A stretch of 64,000 nucleotides of DNA. Origin: Lamellibrachia columna. Its lineage: Eukaryota; Annelida; Polychaeta; Sabellida; Siboglinidae. The translations under genes and the position numbers were made by a program. The stretch covers positions 11,717,623 to 11,781,622 of the forward strand of contig OY759267.1 of assembly GCA_963662155.1 (NCBI GenBank), written 5' to 3'. The notes under the pieces were generated by a model. It was not told the DNA's origin, did not search any database, and saw nothing but the letters and a program-made list of their open reading frames with translations. The first letter of the stretch is position 1; every line of letters starts with the position of its first letter. Below, one piece after another: positions 33,568-47,206 of this stretch.

Positions 33568-34520
33568 TCTAGGAAGTTCACTTATTGTATCTTCTGGCAA
33601 TGTATTGTTCCTTCTTTGATGTGCGACATGGACACCTAAATCATGCCATTGCTACTGTGTCTTTTAAATTGCACACAAGTCAAATGCGTTACTTTGCAAA
33701 TTCCAACAAATTGTTGTTGTTACAATGGCATTTTAGTTTTGTATTTGTTTGTACTTTACTCTTATAAGGCCACCCCTTCTATGTCTAGGTACAAGAACTG
33801 CAATGTGTGTGTTTGTATGCATTTGGTGTTTAAATCTTGCATTTTACAATATACTGCCATGAAATGACAAAAGGGAGCAAGTGACAATGTTTTTTTTTAA
33901 ATATCGGACAAAACATATATCGACCGGCCAACATACATTGCATTTATAGTGTATTTATAAAAATTATTAGTACTTTTTGTGGCACTGGTTATTTGGTGAC
34001 TTTGTGTCACTTGCACCCTTTTGTCATTTTACAAAGTTATTGACATAGAAACAATTTTGTAACATAAAGCAGCAAGTGCAATCAAATCACCCTTGAATAA
34101 CTCCCCTTAAGAAGCAAAGAGGCAGGTCATATGACAGAATTATGTGACCAGTTTTCGTAATCAATATACAATTTAAGAATCAAGTAATGCTTTGAGTTTT
34201 TGTTTAAATTTGGCAATGCTTGAAGTTCGGGCATGCGCCCTTTTCCAGTTTTTGTGTCAATAAGGTATCCTTAGTAGCCGTTGCTATTTGTTGTTGTGCA
34301 AAAATAGTTTCATAACTTTGTCACTCAGTTATGGTATATGGCCATGTCCGGACAATTTGAGAGAAAAGGTAATTAGACAGAACAATGATATTTCAGTTGC
34401 AATATAAACTACACGAGACAAAAAACATCCTAACATTTTAATATGTGTTTTACCTGATAAAGGACTGTGCATGATACAAATACGGTGATCATAAGACTAT
34501 CATAAGATATAGCAACTACA
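33568..34520 (+). repeat. T1-family fragment
   Basis: It matches 48080-49000 (CTTCTGGCAATGTATTGTTC, AAATATCGGACAAAACATAT, AAGCAGCAAGTGCAATCAAA) and the reverse complement of part of 55980-56210. It is non-coding. Confidence 0.75.
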
Positions 34521-36375
34521 TGTGTGTGAGAAAACACAGCTTTTGAGACATTGTATTGTCGTAACCGATTTTCACAGAAAAATTTTTTTATAACTCTATA
34601 TTATATGTATTATATGTATTCCTCTTCTTACTGCTATATATGATAGTTCTCATTCATGGAAGCTCAGCAATTATCAGCATGCCTGCCTTGCTGCTGGCAA
34701 AAAACACATCATGCTCAGTCAGCATGGCTGATGTCATGACATGAAGTTCTGAAATCAGCAAGTGAAGATATTCTAGAACTTAGAGGAGCTGCTCATTGGT
34801 GTTTGCTCAAATTAATTATATTATATTAAATTGTTGAGAAGGCTGCTTGGTGGTTGGATTGTGATATGTGTGTAAGCTATTGCGTTATGTTGTAAACCTT
34901 AATATTCGTGGTAGATTGCAGCACCTACAATTTGCATGTAAACAATTTGCATTTTTTTCAGTTGCCATTAAAGTCCAATGCCATTGTTTCCAGTTGTATC
35001 AATAAGTATCATGTATATAGGTTTTTATACAAATAATTATATGGTATGTGCAGGGCTGGTTATGTGTTTCATTTGATTATGCACATACGGCCTACTTACG
35101 GGAACAAGATGTTCCTGCTTGTCCGCTAGACATTGACATGTACCTTAGAGCCTAGTGAACTGGCTGTGAACCAGCCAAGTTCGTGTGCATCAACAAGGTC
35201 TAATAAAACTGCCGATCCGGTCTAGCCATATGTTTTACAGCATTCATATATAGTCCAACAGAAATAAAATACTGTGAAGATTTTAAGTGCATACCTTTGT
35301 ATGGGGGTTATATGACAGAAATGTATAAAATTGCGATTTTTGTTGTTGAATGTGAATTATTCCATGTTAGTTCACATGTTAAAACTAGGTGAATTTGTAG
35401 TATTCCGTTTGCCACCATGGTAGGCAGGCAGCCACTGTTGTAGATGCTGGTCCATGTTGTATTTATGCAAATGAAAAAAATGGGTGGCACCCACCTGATT
35501 CTAATTCAGGACATACATGAGAACACAAATACAAAATAAAATACAATTCATACGCAATTTCTAGATTCAACCAAAAATTACCCATTGGCTGCCTGACTAT
35601 TGGGTGCATCTCATAAGGAGTCTACAGCACCACCACAGTATGTCCATGGTTACCGGTAGTAAGCAGACTTGTGGTGCTACTTTAGAAATTATGTTATTAA
35701 ATGAAAGTAATAGGTCAATTGATCAAAGTAGTGTGTCTTAGATGGGTTATTATGGTTCCTCGAACCAAAGTCTGCTTGATGCTATAGCAAATTTGAGGTA
35801 ATAAAAATAAAGTAATGGGAAGTTTCAATAATAAAAAACATTTTAAAGCCTAAGAAAATAAGTGATAAATCATACTAGATATATCATCATGAGGTATTTG
35901 ACAAATATTGAATCTTTGCCCAACCAGTGGTGACAGTTGTGAAGTAATGCCAATATTGGAGTGCTATTTGTTTGATACCTCATTCGACCAAACCCTGGCA
36001 TTAAATATTAGATTTGTCTATATTAAGTATAATTGAAAGGCCTATACAAGAAACAACAACAACAAAGCAAAAATTATCACCAAAGTAACCATGAGAGAAA
36101 AGAAAAATGTTTCTAAGTCAAATTTCAGCTTGCACCTTTTGTTTTTCATTCATTGATATCATATAAGAATATTGTTCTGTCTCTGTAATCTGAAATAAAC
36201 GTAAATGGTCCTCGGTGATGCTGGACACTTGATGAAAATCATGTTCGACTTAATCTTTTCTGTCGTAACATATAAGTCAGTCATATTTTATGTGTATGTA
36301 CAATAGGAAAAAACTACAAACATTTTTAGGAATAATACATTTATTTTTTTAACTTTTACAACTCTATTTGTAGTT
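34521..36375. other. Intron sequence, no gene seen
   Basis: No exon, RNA gene or recognised element. TATATGTAT repeats lie near 34600. Confidence 0.4.
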
Positions 36376-36429
36376 TTAGGACATTGGCCTATATATATTT
36401 ATATTATCATTTATAAACAAAGTTATTAC

Positions 36430-36579
36430 CTGTTCAGCAGGAGACAGCATATGAATGGTGTTCGGAAGATCTCTGCGTCTAATGTTGCCGACTGTGATGA
36501 TCTCCTCAAGCACGATGCGGTAGTTGTTACAATTCATCATCTGACTGCTTACTGCAATTGTTTCTTCAAGGTTGAATGC
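36430..36579 (-). CDS. JmjC oxygenase gene, exon after the GWFHQ exon
   Basis: The acceptor TGTTGCAG precedes GCATTCAACC and the donor CAG/GTAATA follows. Both junctions are phase 0, and 150 nt give 50 codons. It reads AFNLEETIAVSSQMMN, then NYRIVLEEIITVGNIRRRDL and MLSPAEQ. In JmjC proteins the third iron ligand (GWWH) is followed by N-L-E-x-x-I-A-V, which this provides. It therefore completes the double-stranded beta-helix and starts the C-terminal helices. The splice-site array lies about 200 bases upstream in the preceding intron. Confidence 0.85.
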
Positions 36580-36793
36580 CTGCAACAGTGTTTGGTATTC
36601 ATAACTGTGTAATAATTATAAGTATTTATAAATTTATACCTCTCATCTTTATATAATTATATGTCTCGGTGTTTCATTCCACATTACTGGTACGCTATAT
36701 ACACAGCAAGCCTTATCAACTCAGAATGCTCCAACAGCATATTCCTCGAGTAAATGTTCAAATATGGACTGGATTGACTGTCATGAGATGTAT

Positions 36794-39700
36794 GGGATGA
36801 CTGAACTAGGTAAAGGTCATACATACTTGATGTTACCAGCCAGTGGGGATGACTGAACTAGATAAAGGTCATACATACTTCGTGGAACCTGCCAGTGGGA
36901 TGACTGAACTAAGTAAAGGTCATACATACCTGATGGAACCAGGGCATACATACCAGGTACAACTAGTCAGTGAGGATGACTGAACTAGATGAAAGGTTAT
37001 ACATAACTGATGGAACCAGTCAGTGGGATGACAAAAAACGGTAAAGGTCATACATACTTGATGGAACCAGCCAATGGTGATACCTGAACTAGGTAAAAGG
37101 TCATACACCTCATGGAACCAACCAATGGGGACGACTGAACTAGGTGAAAGGTCATACATATTTGATGGAACCAGCAGTGGGATGACTGAACTAGGTGAAA
37201 GGTTATATATACCTGATGGAACCAGCCAATGGGGACGACTGAACTAGGTGAAAGGTCATACATACTTGATGGAACCAGTCAGTGGGATGACTGAACTAGG
37301 TGATATGTCATGCATACCTCATGGAAGCAGCCAGTAGGATGACAGAACTATATAAAGGTTATACATACCTGATGGAACCAGCCAGTGGGGATGACTGAAC
37401 TACCGGTTAGGTGAAAGGTTATACATACCTGATGGAACCAGCCAGTGGGAACTGAACTAGGTGAAAGGTTATACATACCAGATGGAACCATCCAGTAGGA
37501 ACAACTGGACTAGGTGATAGGTCATGCATACTTGATGGAACCAGCCAGTGGGGACGACTGAACTAGGTGAAAGGTTATACATACCAGATGGAACCAGCCA
37601 GTGGGAACGACTGAACTAGGTGAAAGGTTATACATATCAGATGGAACCAGCCAGTGGGAACAACTGAACTAGGTGATAGGTTATGCATACTTCATGGAAC
37701 CAGCCAGTGGGGATGACTGAACTAGGTGAAAGGTTATACATACCTGATGGAACCAGCCAGTGGGGACGACTGAACTAGGTGAAAGGTTATACATACCAGA
37801 TGGAACCAGCCAGTGGAAACAACTGTACTAGGTGATAGGTCATGCATACTTGATGGAACCAGCCAGTGGGGATGACTGAACTAGGTAAAAGGTTATACAT
37901 ACCTGGCGGAACCAGCCAGTGGGGACGACTGAACTAGGTGAAAGGTTATACATACCAGATGGAACCAGCCAGTGGGAACAACTGGACTAGGTGATAGGTC
38001 ATGCATACTTGATGGAACCAGCCAGTGGGGATGACTGAACTACAAGGTAGGTGAAAGGTTATACAAACCAGATGAAACCAGCCAGTGGAAATGACTGAAC
38101 TAGGTGAAAGGTTATACATACCTGATGGAACCAGCCAGTGGGGATGACTGAACTACCAGGTAGGTGAAAAGTCATACATACCTGATGGAACCAGCCAGTG
38201 GGGACGACTGAACTAGGTGAAAGGTTATACATACCAGATGGAACCAGCCAGTGGGAACAACTGTACTAGGTGATAGGTCATGCATACTTGATGGAACCAG
38301 CCAGTGGGGATGACTGAACTAGGTAAAAGGTTATACATACCTGGTGGAACCAGCCAGTGGGGACGACTGAACTAGGTGAAAGGTTATACATACCAGATGG
38401 AACCAGCCAGTGGGAACAACTGGACTAGGTGATAGGTCATGCATACTTGATGGAACCAGCCAGTGGGGATGACTGAACTACAAGGTAGGTGAAAGGTTAT
38501 ACAAACCAGATGAAACCAGCCAGTGGAAACGACTGAACTAGGTGAAAGGTTATACATACCTGATGGAACCAGCCAGTGGGGATGACTGAACTACCAGGTA
38601 GGTGAAAAGTCATACATACCTGATGGAACCAGCCAGTGGGGATGACTGAACTAGGTGAAAGGTTATACATACCAGATGGAACCATCCAATGGGAACAACT
38701 GGACTAGGTGATAGGTCATGCATACTTGATGGAACCAGCAAGTGGGGACGACTGAACTAGGTGAAAGGTCATACATACTTGATGGAACCAGTCAGTGGGA
38801 TGACTGAACTAGGTGATAGGTCATGCATACCTCATGGAAGCAGCCAGTAGGATGACAGAACTATATAAAGGTTATACATACCTGATGGAACCAGCCAGTG
38901 GGGATGACTGAACTACCAGTTAGGTGAAAGGTTATACATACCTGATGGAACCAGCCAGTGGGAACTGAACTAGGTGAAAGGTTATACATACCAGATGGAA
39001 CTAGCCAGTAGGAACAACTGGACTAGGTGATAGGTCATGCATACTTGATGGAACCAGCCAGTGGGGACGACTGAACTAGGTGAAAGGTTATACATACCAG
39101 ATGGAACCAGCCAGTGGGAACGACTGAACTAGGTGAAAGGTTATACATATCAGATGGAACTAGCCAGTGGGAACAACTGGACTAGGTGATAGGTCATGCA
39201 TACTTCATGGAACCAGCCAGTGGGGATGACTGAACTAGGTGAAAGGTTATACATACCTGATGGAACCAGCCAGTGGGGACGACTGAACTAGGTGAAAGGT
39301 TATACATACCAGATGGAACCAGCCAGTGGGAACAACTGTACTAGGTGATAGGTCATGCATACTTGATGGAACCAGCCAGTGGGGATGACTGAACTAGGTA
39401 AAAGGTTATACATACCTGGTGGAACCAGCCAGTGGGGACGACTGAACTAGGTGAAAGGTTATACATACCAGATGGAACCAGCCAGTGGGAACAACTGGAC
39501 TAGGTGATAGGTCATGCATACTTGATGGAACCAGCCAGTGGGGATGACTGAACTACAAGGTAGGTGAAAGGTTATACAAACCAGATGAAACCAGCCAGTG
39601 GAAACGACTGAACTAGGTGAAAGGTTATACATACCTGATGGAACCAGCCAGTGGGGATGACTGAACTACCAGGTAGGTGAAAAGTCATACATACCTGATG

Positions 39701-40195
39701 GAACCAGCCAGTGGGGATGACTGAACTAGGTGAAAGGTTATACATACCAGATGGAACCATCCAATGGGAACAACTGGACTAGGTGATAGGTCATGCATAC
39801 TTGATGGAACCAGCCAGTGGGGATGACTGAACTAGGTGAAAGGTTATACATACCTGATGGAACCAGCCAGTGGGGACAACTGAACTAGGAGAAAGGTTAT
39901 ACATACCAGATGGAACCAGCCAGTGGGAATGACTGGTCTAGGTGAAAGGTTATACATACCGGTACCTGATGGAACCAGTCAGTGAGGACGACTGGACTAG
40001 GTAAAAGGTTATACATACCTGATGGAACCAGCCAGTGGGAATGACTGGTCTAGGTGAAAGGTTATACATACCGGTACCTGATGGAACCAGTCAGTGAGGA
40101 CGACTGGACTAGGTAAAAGGTTATACATACCTGATGGAACCAATCTGTGGGGACGACTGAACTAGGCGGAAGGTTATATATAATTGATGGAACCA
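36794..40195 (-). repeat. Minisatellite made of the 5' splice junction (~53-bp unit, ~60 units)
   Basis: On the minus strand each unit is about 26 exon-derived bases (PTGWFHQ codons, ending GGTTCCATCAG) plus about 27 intron-derived bases (GTATGTATAACC, then TTTCACCTAGTTCAG). The founder is the end of the 50305-50425 exon. Border variants are CAG/GTATGT, CTG/GTATGT and CAA/GTATGC, all plausible donors. Higher-order duplications are visible: 37939-38090 recurs at +435 and again at +1510, and 38497-38685 equals 39572-39760. T1 separates the array from its founder. Confidence 0.9.
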
Positions 40196-40476
40196 CACTG
40201 CCAAAAATAATTTTCTTAAGCAAGAAAATATTTATTTAAACAAGAAAATTTTCTTGAATTAAAAAAACGCAAAGAAATTTTTTCTTAGCAAGTTCCAGAT
40301 ATGTAATTGAATAAGGAAATTTTCTTGAATGAAGAAGATATTTCTTACTGAAAAAAGATTTAAGATAAATATTCTTAATGCTAGAATTTTTTTCTTGAAT
40401 TAAGAAAACATTTTCTTACTCAAGAAAAACATTTAAAATAAATATTCTAAATGAAGAAGTTTTTCTTGAGTTAAAG

Positions 40477-41462
40477 CTGCTTCCTCAAATGGTTTAACCC
40501 ATCGTGAATCCGGTTCATTCCAGGTGTGTAGTGTATGACTAGTTTAAGTAATGTGCGCAGTTTAATAAAAAATGCCTATTTTTTTTCAAATCATCGAAAG
40601 AATTGACTTCAGTCATTAGATCTGGTAAGGATCAAAATAGTGGATATCCAAAATTGTAAACGATGCGCGAGTCAATGCCAATCATGGGCATGACTTCAAT
40701 CCTCTCGTCGATCACACAACAAAGTTAAAAAATTTCACCAAGGGTGAAAATCATGGTTTTTCAGAATGTCGATTTTCACTTCACTTAATGCTTCAACAAT
40801 CAGTCAAGTAATTTAATAGTTTGTCTGATGATTTCACAAAAACTACATACAAAAGTTGCACAAATGAGGTAGAATGTTGCAGTGGATACTAGGTAGGTTT
40901 GTTTTTTTGTAAAATTACTTTGAAATGAGTCTAGCAAAAAATAAAAAAATCAAGGATGCACCTTTAAAACTGCTTCCTCAACTGATTTAGCCTGTCGCAA
41001 ATCCAGTTCATTTGTGTCCAAATATGTAGCGTGTGAATATTCTATGTAACATCTGTAGTCCATTTAATAAAAAATGCATATTTTTTTCAAATAATCGAAA
41101 GAATTGACTTCAGTCGTTAGATCTGGTAAGGATCAAACTAGTGGATATCCAAAATGGTAAACACTGTGTGGGTCAATGCTGATCATGGGCATGACCTCCA
41201 TCTTCTCGCCAATCACATGACACAGTTAACAAAATTCATCAAGGAAGAAAATTATGATTTTTCAGCATTTCGATTTTCACTTCAGTTAATGTTTGAACAA
41301 GCATTAACTAATTTAACAGTTTGTCTGATGATTTCACAAAAACTACATACAAAAGTTTTACAAATGAGCTAGCATGTTGCAGTGGATACTAGGTAGGTTT
41401 GTTTTTTTTGCTAAATTTATTTGAATTAAGACTAGCAAAAAAATCAAATTGATTAACCACCT
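40477..41462. repeat. Two ~490-bp tandem units inside T1
   Basis: Units start at 40477 and 40969 with ACTGCTTCCTCAA-like sequence. Both hold GAAAGAATTGACTTCAGTC, TCATGGGCATGAC and GCAGTGGATACTAGGTAGG. Divergence is moderate. Non-coding. Confidence 0.85.
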
Positions 41463-42050
41463 TTAAGAAAAAATTGTTTTTGAAGATATATATGTTAAAT
41501 AAATATTCTTTAAATGATTTTTTTTTGCAATTTGTGCACATTATTATTTTCTATCCACCCACAAGTTTATAATTTTATGCTTATTGGTAAAGGAAACAAT
41601 CTTGGCAAAATAATAAGATGAAATATGGCACATAATGCTATGCCAACAGCAGAGGTGTATTAGTTTAACGTGTACAGATTGGGTGAAAGTAATTCACCAT
41701 AGGGGGTTGCACTATTGCTAGCATGTTGTTCGTGTTAATTTGTTGGCTCAAACTTCATTAATTTTTATTTATTGATGAATAATGTCTGACTTGTCAACTG
41801 TGTGACAAGAAGGCCCTACACAGCTTTAAAACAGACTTGTTATCAAATGCATGTCAATGCAAATGCCATTTTCCAGGATCACATTCACATTCAAATACAA
41901 ATGTTTATGCATTATATATGCATCATAATTATATTAGCAAAGCTACATGTTCTAATATAAGCATCGTACAATGTAATACAACTATATACACCATGGTTTT
42001 ACTTAGAAAGTGGATTTACAGGTTATACAATGATTCTAAAATCTGCTGAG

Positions 42051-42224
42051 TATTCTGCTTACAGAGCACTTTATCAAAGTATTCTGCTTACAGAGCACTT
42101 TATCAAAGTATTCTGCTTACATAGCACTTTATCAAAGTATTCTGCTTACAGAGCACTTTATCAAAGTATTCTGCTTACAGAGCACTTTATCATAGTATTC
42201 TGATTACAGAGCACTTTATCAAAG
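42051..42224. repeat. 29-bp tandem repeat, 6 units
   Basis: Six copies of TATTCTGCTTACAGAGCACTTTATCAAAG-type units, with three substitutions in total. The related reversed T1 copy has a single divergent unit near 57465-57490. Confidence 0.95.
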
Positions 42225-42705
42225 TCGGACAAAGAGCATGTTTTGCAACTGTATTTACAATTCATACAATGTAAATGTAGATTTTATTAATGATGAATTT
42301 ATTAATGATGAATTTGGGCATTAGAAATATAAAATGTTTGGGGGTTGCATTCAAATACATATGCTCTCTGTTGAGTCTGGATTAATTTTTTAGCTATTGC
42401 ACAAATAGAACCATTTTAATGTAAATGTTTATGGTATGCAATCAAATGCACTGAAAATGTAACAACTGCCTTTGAATGTGCATGGCTACTGCATACCATC
42501 CAAAATGTGCATTCAAATGCATCTGTTAACAAGTCCGCTACCAAATAATATTTAAATGTAATATTACTGATTATCATTTTACTCAAATTGTTTTGATATA
42601 TTATCAGATCACGATATGAGTGAAATTTTCAACACAAGTTTTTGCTATCGACTCTTGGAGTAAATATATGTTGATTCTATTGCATTAATTATTTCTGATG
42701 GACAG

Positions 42706-42847
42706 TGTGTCAAGATGTGACTTGTACAAAAGACTGTAGCTACGATCATGCGCACTACTCTTGCCAGCCGGGTAACAAGGCCTGAATGCCGGAATTGTAA
42801 GGTGTACTAAACAATTCAATAGTGACAATAAATTACATATTGAAACA
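42706..42847 (+). repeat. 5' LTR (142 bp)
   Basis: TGTGTCAAGATG to TATTGAAACA. It differs from the 3' LTR at roughly ten positions, so the insertion is not recent. Confidence 0.95.
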
Positions 42848-42862
42848 TGGTGGCAGCGAGTG
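42848..42862 (+). promoter_or_regulatory. Primer-binding site
   Basis: TGGTGGCAGCGAGTG directly follows the LTR. It starts with TGG, the complement of a tRNA CCA end. The tRNA was not identified. Confidence 0.75.
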
Positions 42863-42952
42863 TATAAGGTGAGCCTAAGCCCCAGGATCGCAAACATGCG
42901 AGTAACGCACGCGGTTTTACCATCTATAGTCTTTTGTGAAAACACCGTCACG

Positions 42953-43790
42953 ATGGCAGTGGCAGAAACGGTGGCTGCGGCGCCGTTAGCTAATATAAAT
43001 CCACCGCCACAACTGTATTTAAAGGACAGCCCCAAAGAAGAATGGACGATGTTTAAGCGTTTGTTTAACAACTACACTCTCATTACAAGACTAAATCGGC
43101 AGGAGAAGCCATATTAACTGGCAGTGCTCCTCAACGTTATGAGGCTGACAGGTGTCAGACTGTATGATAACTTGACGTTCACCGAACAAGAAGACAAAGA
43201 AGACACTACTCTCATCATCAGAAAAATAGATGCTGCTATACAAGGCGAGATAAATGAAACGTATGAGCGGTACGTTTTCAATAGAAGAAACCAAGGTATC
43301 GAGGAATCCTTTGAATCTCGCAAAATCATGCAACTTTTGCGATTGTATGAGCAACTCACTTATCAGAGATAGGATTGTCATGGGCGTCTACGACGCAGGA
43401 ACGCGAAAACACCTGCTCCAAAAGCGGCAACTCACGTTACAAGCAGCCATGGACATATGCCGTTCCGACGAGGCGGCAACGGCACAGATGAAGTCAATCA
43501 ATGACTCTGCAGAGATACACAAAATTAAGAAATCTCACTCTGGTGATGCTGACAGACAAAATTCAGCTTGGAAACCTGGCAATTTACGCAGTCAAAGGAC
43601 AATGCAGCAAAGACAAAACGCCACATACAGTGACACTAAACGCACGTGTAATTTCTGTGGACGAGTTCACCAACAAAAGAAAGTCTGTTGTTCGGCATGG
43701 GGGAGAACGTGTAGTAGTAGTAAACTGCTGCAAGATGGGAAACAAGAAGGTGCATACAGTGGACCGGTGTGGACGCACCGATGAAGAATC
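42953..43790 (+). pseudogene. Gypsy gag, frameshifted
   Basis: The likely start is the ATG at 42953 (MAVAETVAAAPLANINPPP). A capsid-like stretch EEWTMFKRLFNNY is followed by a stop at 43115-43117. Coding resumes to about 43320, then changes frame (SCNFCDCMSNSLIRDRIVMG). A CxxC motif (TCNFCGRVHQQKK, 43648 on) marks the nucleocapsid, but the expected CCHC spacing is degraded. Gag would form the particle and bind the element RNA. Confidence 0.75.
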
Positions 43791-43799
43791 CATCATGGC

Positions 43800-44055
43800 T
43801 TTGGATAAAGGCAGATACACCAAAGGCCCAATATACGCCGAAATGTGGATGAACGACAAATCCGTGAAATTTCAAATCGACAGTGGCGCAACCGTGAATG
43901 TGTTACCGAAAAAGTTTGTCAGCAAAGATGACATTCACCCATCTGATGTCACATTACATATGTGGAATAGGACCACGAGAGAGGTCACAGGCAAAAGTTG
44001 GCAACGCTGGTCAACCCGGTCAATCAAACAAGTTACTCCGTGCAGTTCAAAGTAG
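43800..44055 (+). pseudogene. Gypsy aspartic protease region
   Basis: The frame carries VKFQIDSGATVNVLPKKF, with the DSGA catalytic motif at 43879-43890. A one-base shift in an A-run near 43995 separates it from the pol frame that starts by 43998. The protease would process Gag-Pol. Confidence 0.8.
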
Positions 44056-46862
44056 TCGAAGGAAACTTTACTCCTCTTCTGGGTCGACAAGCAGCAGAAA
44101 AGATGGAACTAATAACAGTGAATTATAACTGTTTCAAGCTACTTCATCAAGTCATGACAACAAACTTGTTGGATAAATATGCCGACGTATTCGATAGTGG
44201 ACTAGGAACCCTACCGGGAAAGGTACACCTTCACGTGGAAGAGGGTGCAAAACCTGTACAGTGTTCTGCCAGAAGAGTGCCAGTTACACTCAAACCGAAG
44301 CTAAAATCTGAATTTGACAGAATGGTTGAGAGGGGAGTCATATGTCCCATCGAGGAGCCGACTGAGTGGAGCAACCATATTTCAGTTCAGACAAAGAAGG
44401 ATGCATCGCTGCGAGTATGCATTGACCCGAGGCCACTCAACAAAGTTCTACAACGAGAACTGTACCCATTACCGACAATGGAAGAGGTGCTACCAGAGAT
44501 GTCAACTGCAAGAGTCCTGTCAAAGGTAGACCTACAATCGGGCTACTGGCACTGTGAACTAGATCACGAAAGCAGTCTGCTCACCACCATCATAACGCCG
44601 TTCGGTAGATACCGATGGAATCGTCTACCATTTGGAATGAATGTTAGTGCAGAAATCTTCCAGAGGAAATTGAACCAAACACTGGAGGGTTTGGACGGAG
44701 TCGTATGTGTCGCCGATGACATAGTGGTGTTCGGGTGTGACGAAGAAGATCATGACAAGAAGCTGCAGAGATGTAGAGAAACAGGCATGAAGTTGAACAG
44801 GAACAAATGCGAGTTCAGACTCGATGAAATCAACTTCATGGGACACAGGGTGACCAGTGAGGGTTTGAAACCTGACGAAAGGAAGATAGAGGCAATCCTC
44901 AAGATGGAAAACCCCACAGATGTCAAGGGAATTCAGAGGTTGCAGGGAACAATAGGATACTTATCGGAGTTCCTACCTGGCCTCTCCAGCACTATGGCGC
45001 CCATCAGGAGACTGACTCAGCCTGGTGTGCTATGGCAATGGACCAAAGAACAAGACGAAGCAATGGCGAAAGTAAAGAAGCTGACGACGGAGACCCCCGT
45101 TCTTGCATACTACGACCCACACAGCGAGTTAGTCGTAGAATGTGATGCTAGTGAAAGAGGACTGGGAGCTGCACTCCTTCAGAACGGGAAACCCATTGGG
45201 TATGCAAGTCGTGCGCTCACCAGCACAGAAACTCGATATGCTCAAATCGAGAAAGAATGTCTAGCCATTGTGTTTGCGTTGGAACGTTTCCATCAGTATA
45301 CGTTCGGGAGAAGAACAATCGTACACACAGATCACAAGCCATTGGAAATGACCGTGAAGAAACCGCTATACACAGCACCAAGGAGACTGCAAGGAATGCT
45401 CCTTCGCATGCTGCAGTATGACACTGAAGTCGTATACCACAAAGGGAAAGAGATGTATATTGCTGATACACTCTCAAGGTCATACCTGCCGCACAGTGGA
45501 GGTACTGACAACTTCGGTGCTGTGAATGCAGTGAGGCATCTACCAATCAGCACAGAACGCATGCAAATGCTCAAGACTTGCACGGACAGGGATGAGACAT
45601 TGCAGATGTTGAAACATGTGATACAGTGAGGTTGGCCAGAGTCGAGGCATGAAGTACCAGCTAGTGTCCATGCATACTTCAGCATGAGAGATGAACTTGC
45701 TGTCAGCGATGGACTGATATTCCGCGGTGAACGAGTTGTTATTCCCGAGGGAATGCGGAAACTCACGAAGGAATGTCTCCACAGATCACACCTTGGAGTG
45801 GAAAGTGTGCTACGAAGAGCACGTGAATGTCTGTACTAGCCGAACATGGCGGCAGACATCAGACAAGTCGTTGAGAAATGCGAGGCATGCAGATCGTATG
45901 AGAGGTCGCAACAGAAAGAAACCCTCATAACACGTGAAACACCGACGCTACAATGGGAGAAAGTTAGTGTAGACTTGTTCAGCTGGGAAGGACGAGACTA
46001 TCAAGTCATAGTCGACTACACAAGTAACTTCTGGGAAGTTGACAGAATGAACTCAACAACCACAACAAGCGTGATTAAACAGCTGAAGTCACACTTTGCT
46101 AGATTTGGCATACCATCTGTGGTCGTGAGTTATAACGGACCTCAGTACGTGTCGGAAGAGTTCTGCACATTCGCTGCAAAATGGGATTTCGAGCATCAAA
46201 CAAGTGCACTAGGGCACCAAAACGCCAATAGGAAAACAGAAGCGGCTGTCAAAGCTGCAAAGTTGATGGTCCGCAAATGCAAGAAATCGCAGACAGACCC
46301 CTATCTTGTTCTGTTAGAGATCAGGAACACACCAACACAAGGTCTGGGGAGCAGCCCGGCACAACGTTTACTGAACAGGAGAACCCGGACATTATTGCCG
46401 ACGTCCAGCAAGCTTCTAGCACTGCGAGGGGAAGAGTATCTGAACTAAGACAGAATCCGCCTCAAGGATTTGCAATGTAAACAGGCCAAACACTACAACA
46501 AGACTGCCAAAGATCTGCCCGTCCTAGAAGAAGGGGATGTGGTCCGAATGAAGCCATTTCGTCACGGACAAAAGGAATGGGAAAAGGCTGTTGTGCAAAG
46601 ATGACTGGATGAGCGTTCGTATGAGGTAGATACACCTGAGGGCACATACAGGCGAAATCAGGTGCATCTAAGAAGAACACGCGAGACAGTACCACCTGTG
46701 CCAGTTCTGTCACATGACCTGCAACGCTATGCAGCTGTTCCTTTCGCGAAAAATAGCATTACCCTGAACGAGACGGTGATTAGCCGTGAACCGCTGATCA
46801 TCAGACGATCAACCAGACAGAAGAAAAGACCTGCGCATCTGGCGGACTATGTACAAAAGTGA
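43998..46862 (+). pseudogene. Gypsy pol: RT, RNase H and integrase, four premature stops
   Basis: One frame is kept for 2.86 kb. The RT shows RVPVTLKPKLKSEFDRMVER, LSKVDLQSGYWH, PFGRYRWNRLPFG and CVADDIVVFG (VADD at 44709-44720). RNase H shows VVECDASERGLGAALL and HTDHKPLE. The integrase shows HRSHLGVE with CEACRSY (zinc-binding HHCC), VDLFSW, SYNGPQ where Asp of DNGPQ is Tyr, and KTEAAV. A C-terminal module with RRNQVHLRR follows. Stops are TGA 45627, TAG near 45837, TAA 46446 and TGA near 46602; the first two replace expected Trp codons. Confidence 0.95.
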
Positions 46863-47195
46863 TTGTACTGTGAAAACATTGATCGAAAATTGCACTGTGC
46901 AAGAATGATTGAACATTTAACAATAATTTCGGTTTAATTGACCAGTTTACCTGATTATTTAGAATATATGACGTTATAGTTCATAATTATTATTATTAAT
47001 CGTTAAGATGTTTGAGAACATTCAACATTTAATTCATAATTATTGATAGTCGTATATAGACGATATTACAATGAAGACTAATTGTGGGCATGTGTTTTTA
47101 CATGTTCATGCACTGCATACTACTTATAATTGTTTGCTGTGAATAGATTAAGAAGTAGAATACTCATAATTTAAAATGACATTAAGTTCTTTTAG

Positions 47196-47206
47196 AACAA
47201 AAGGGA
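47196..47206 (+). promoter_or_regulatory. Polypurine tract
   Basis: AACAAAAGGGA directly before the 3' LTR, the usual plus-strand primer site. Confidence 0.8.

Noticed and set aside
36794..40195. CRISPR-like array
   Set aside because: Units are contiguous and similar throughout, with no unique spacers, and the context is a eukaryotic intron.
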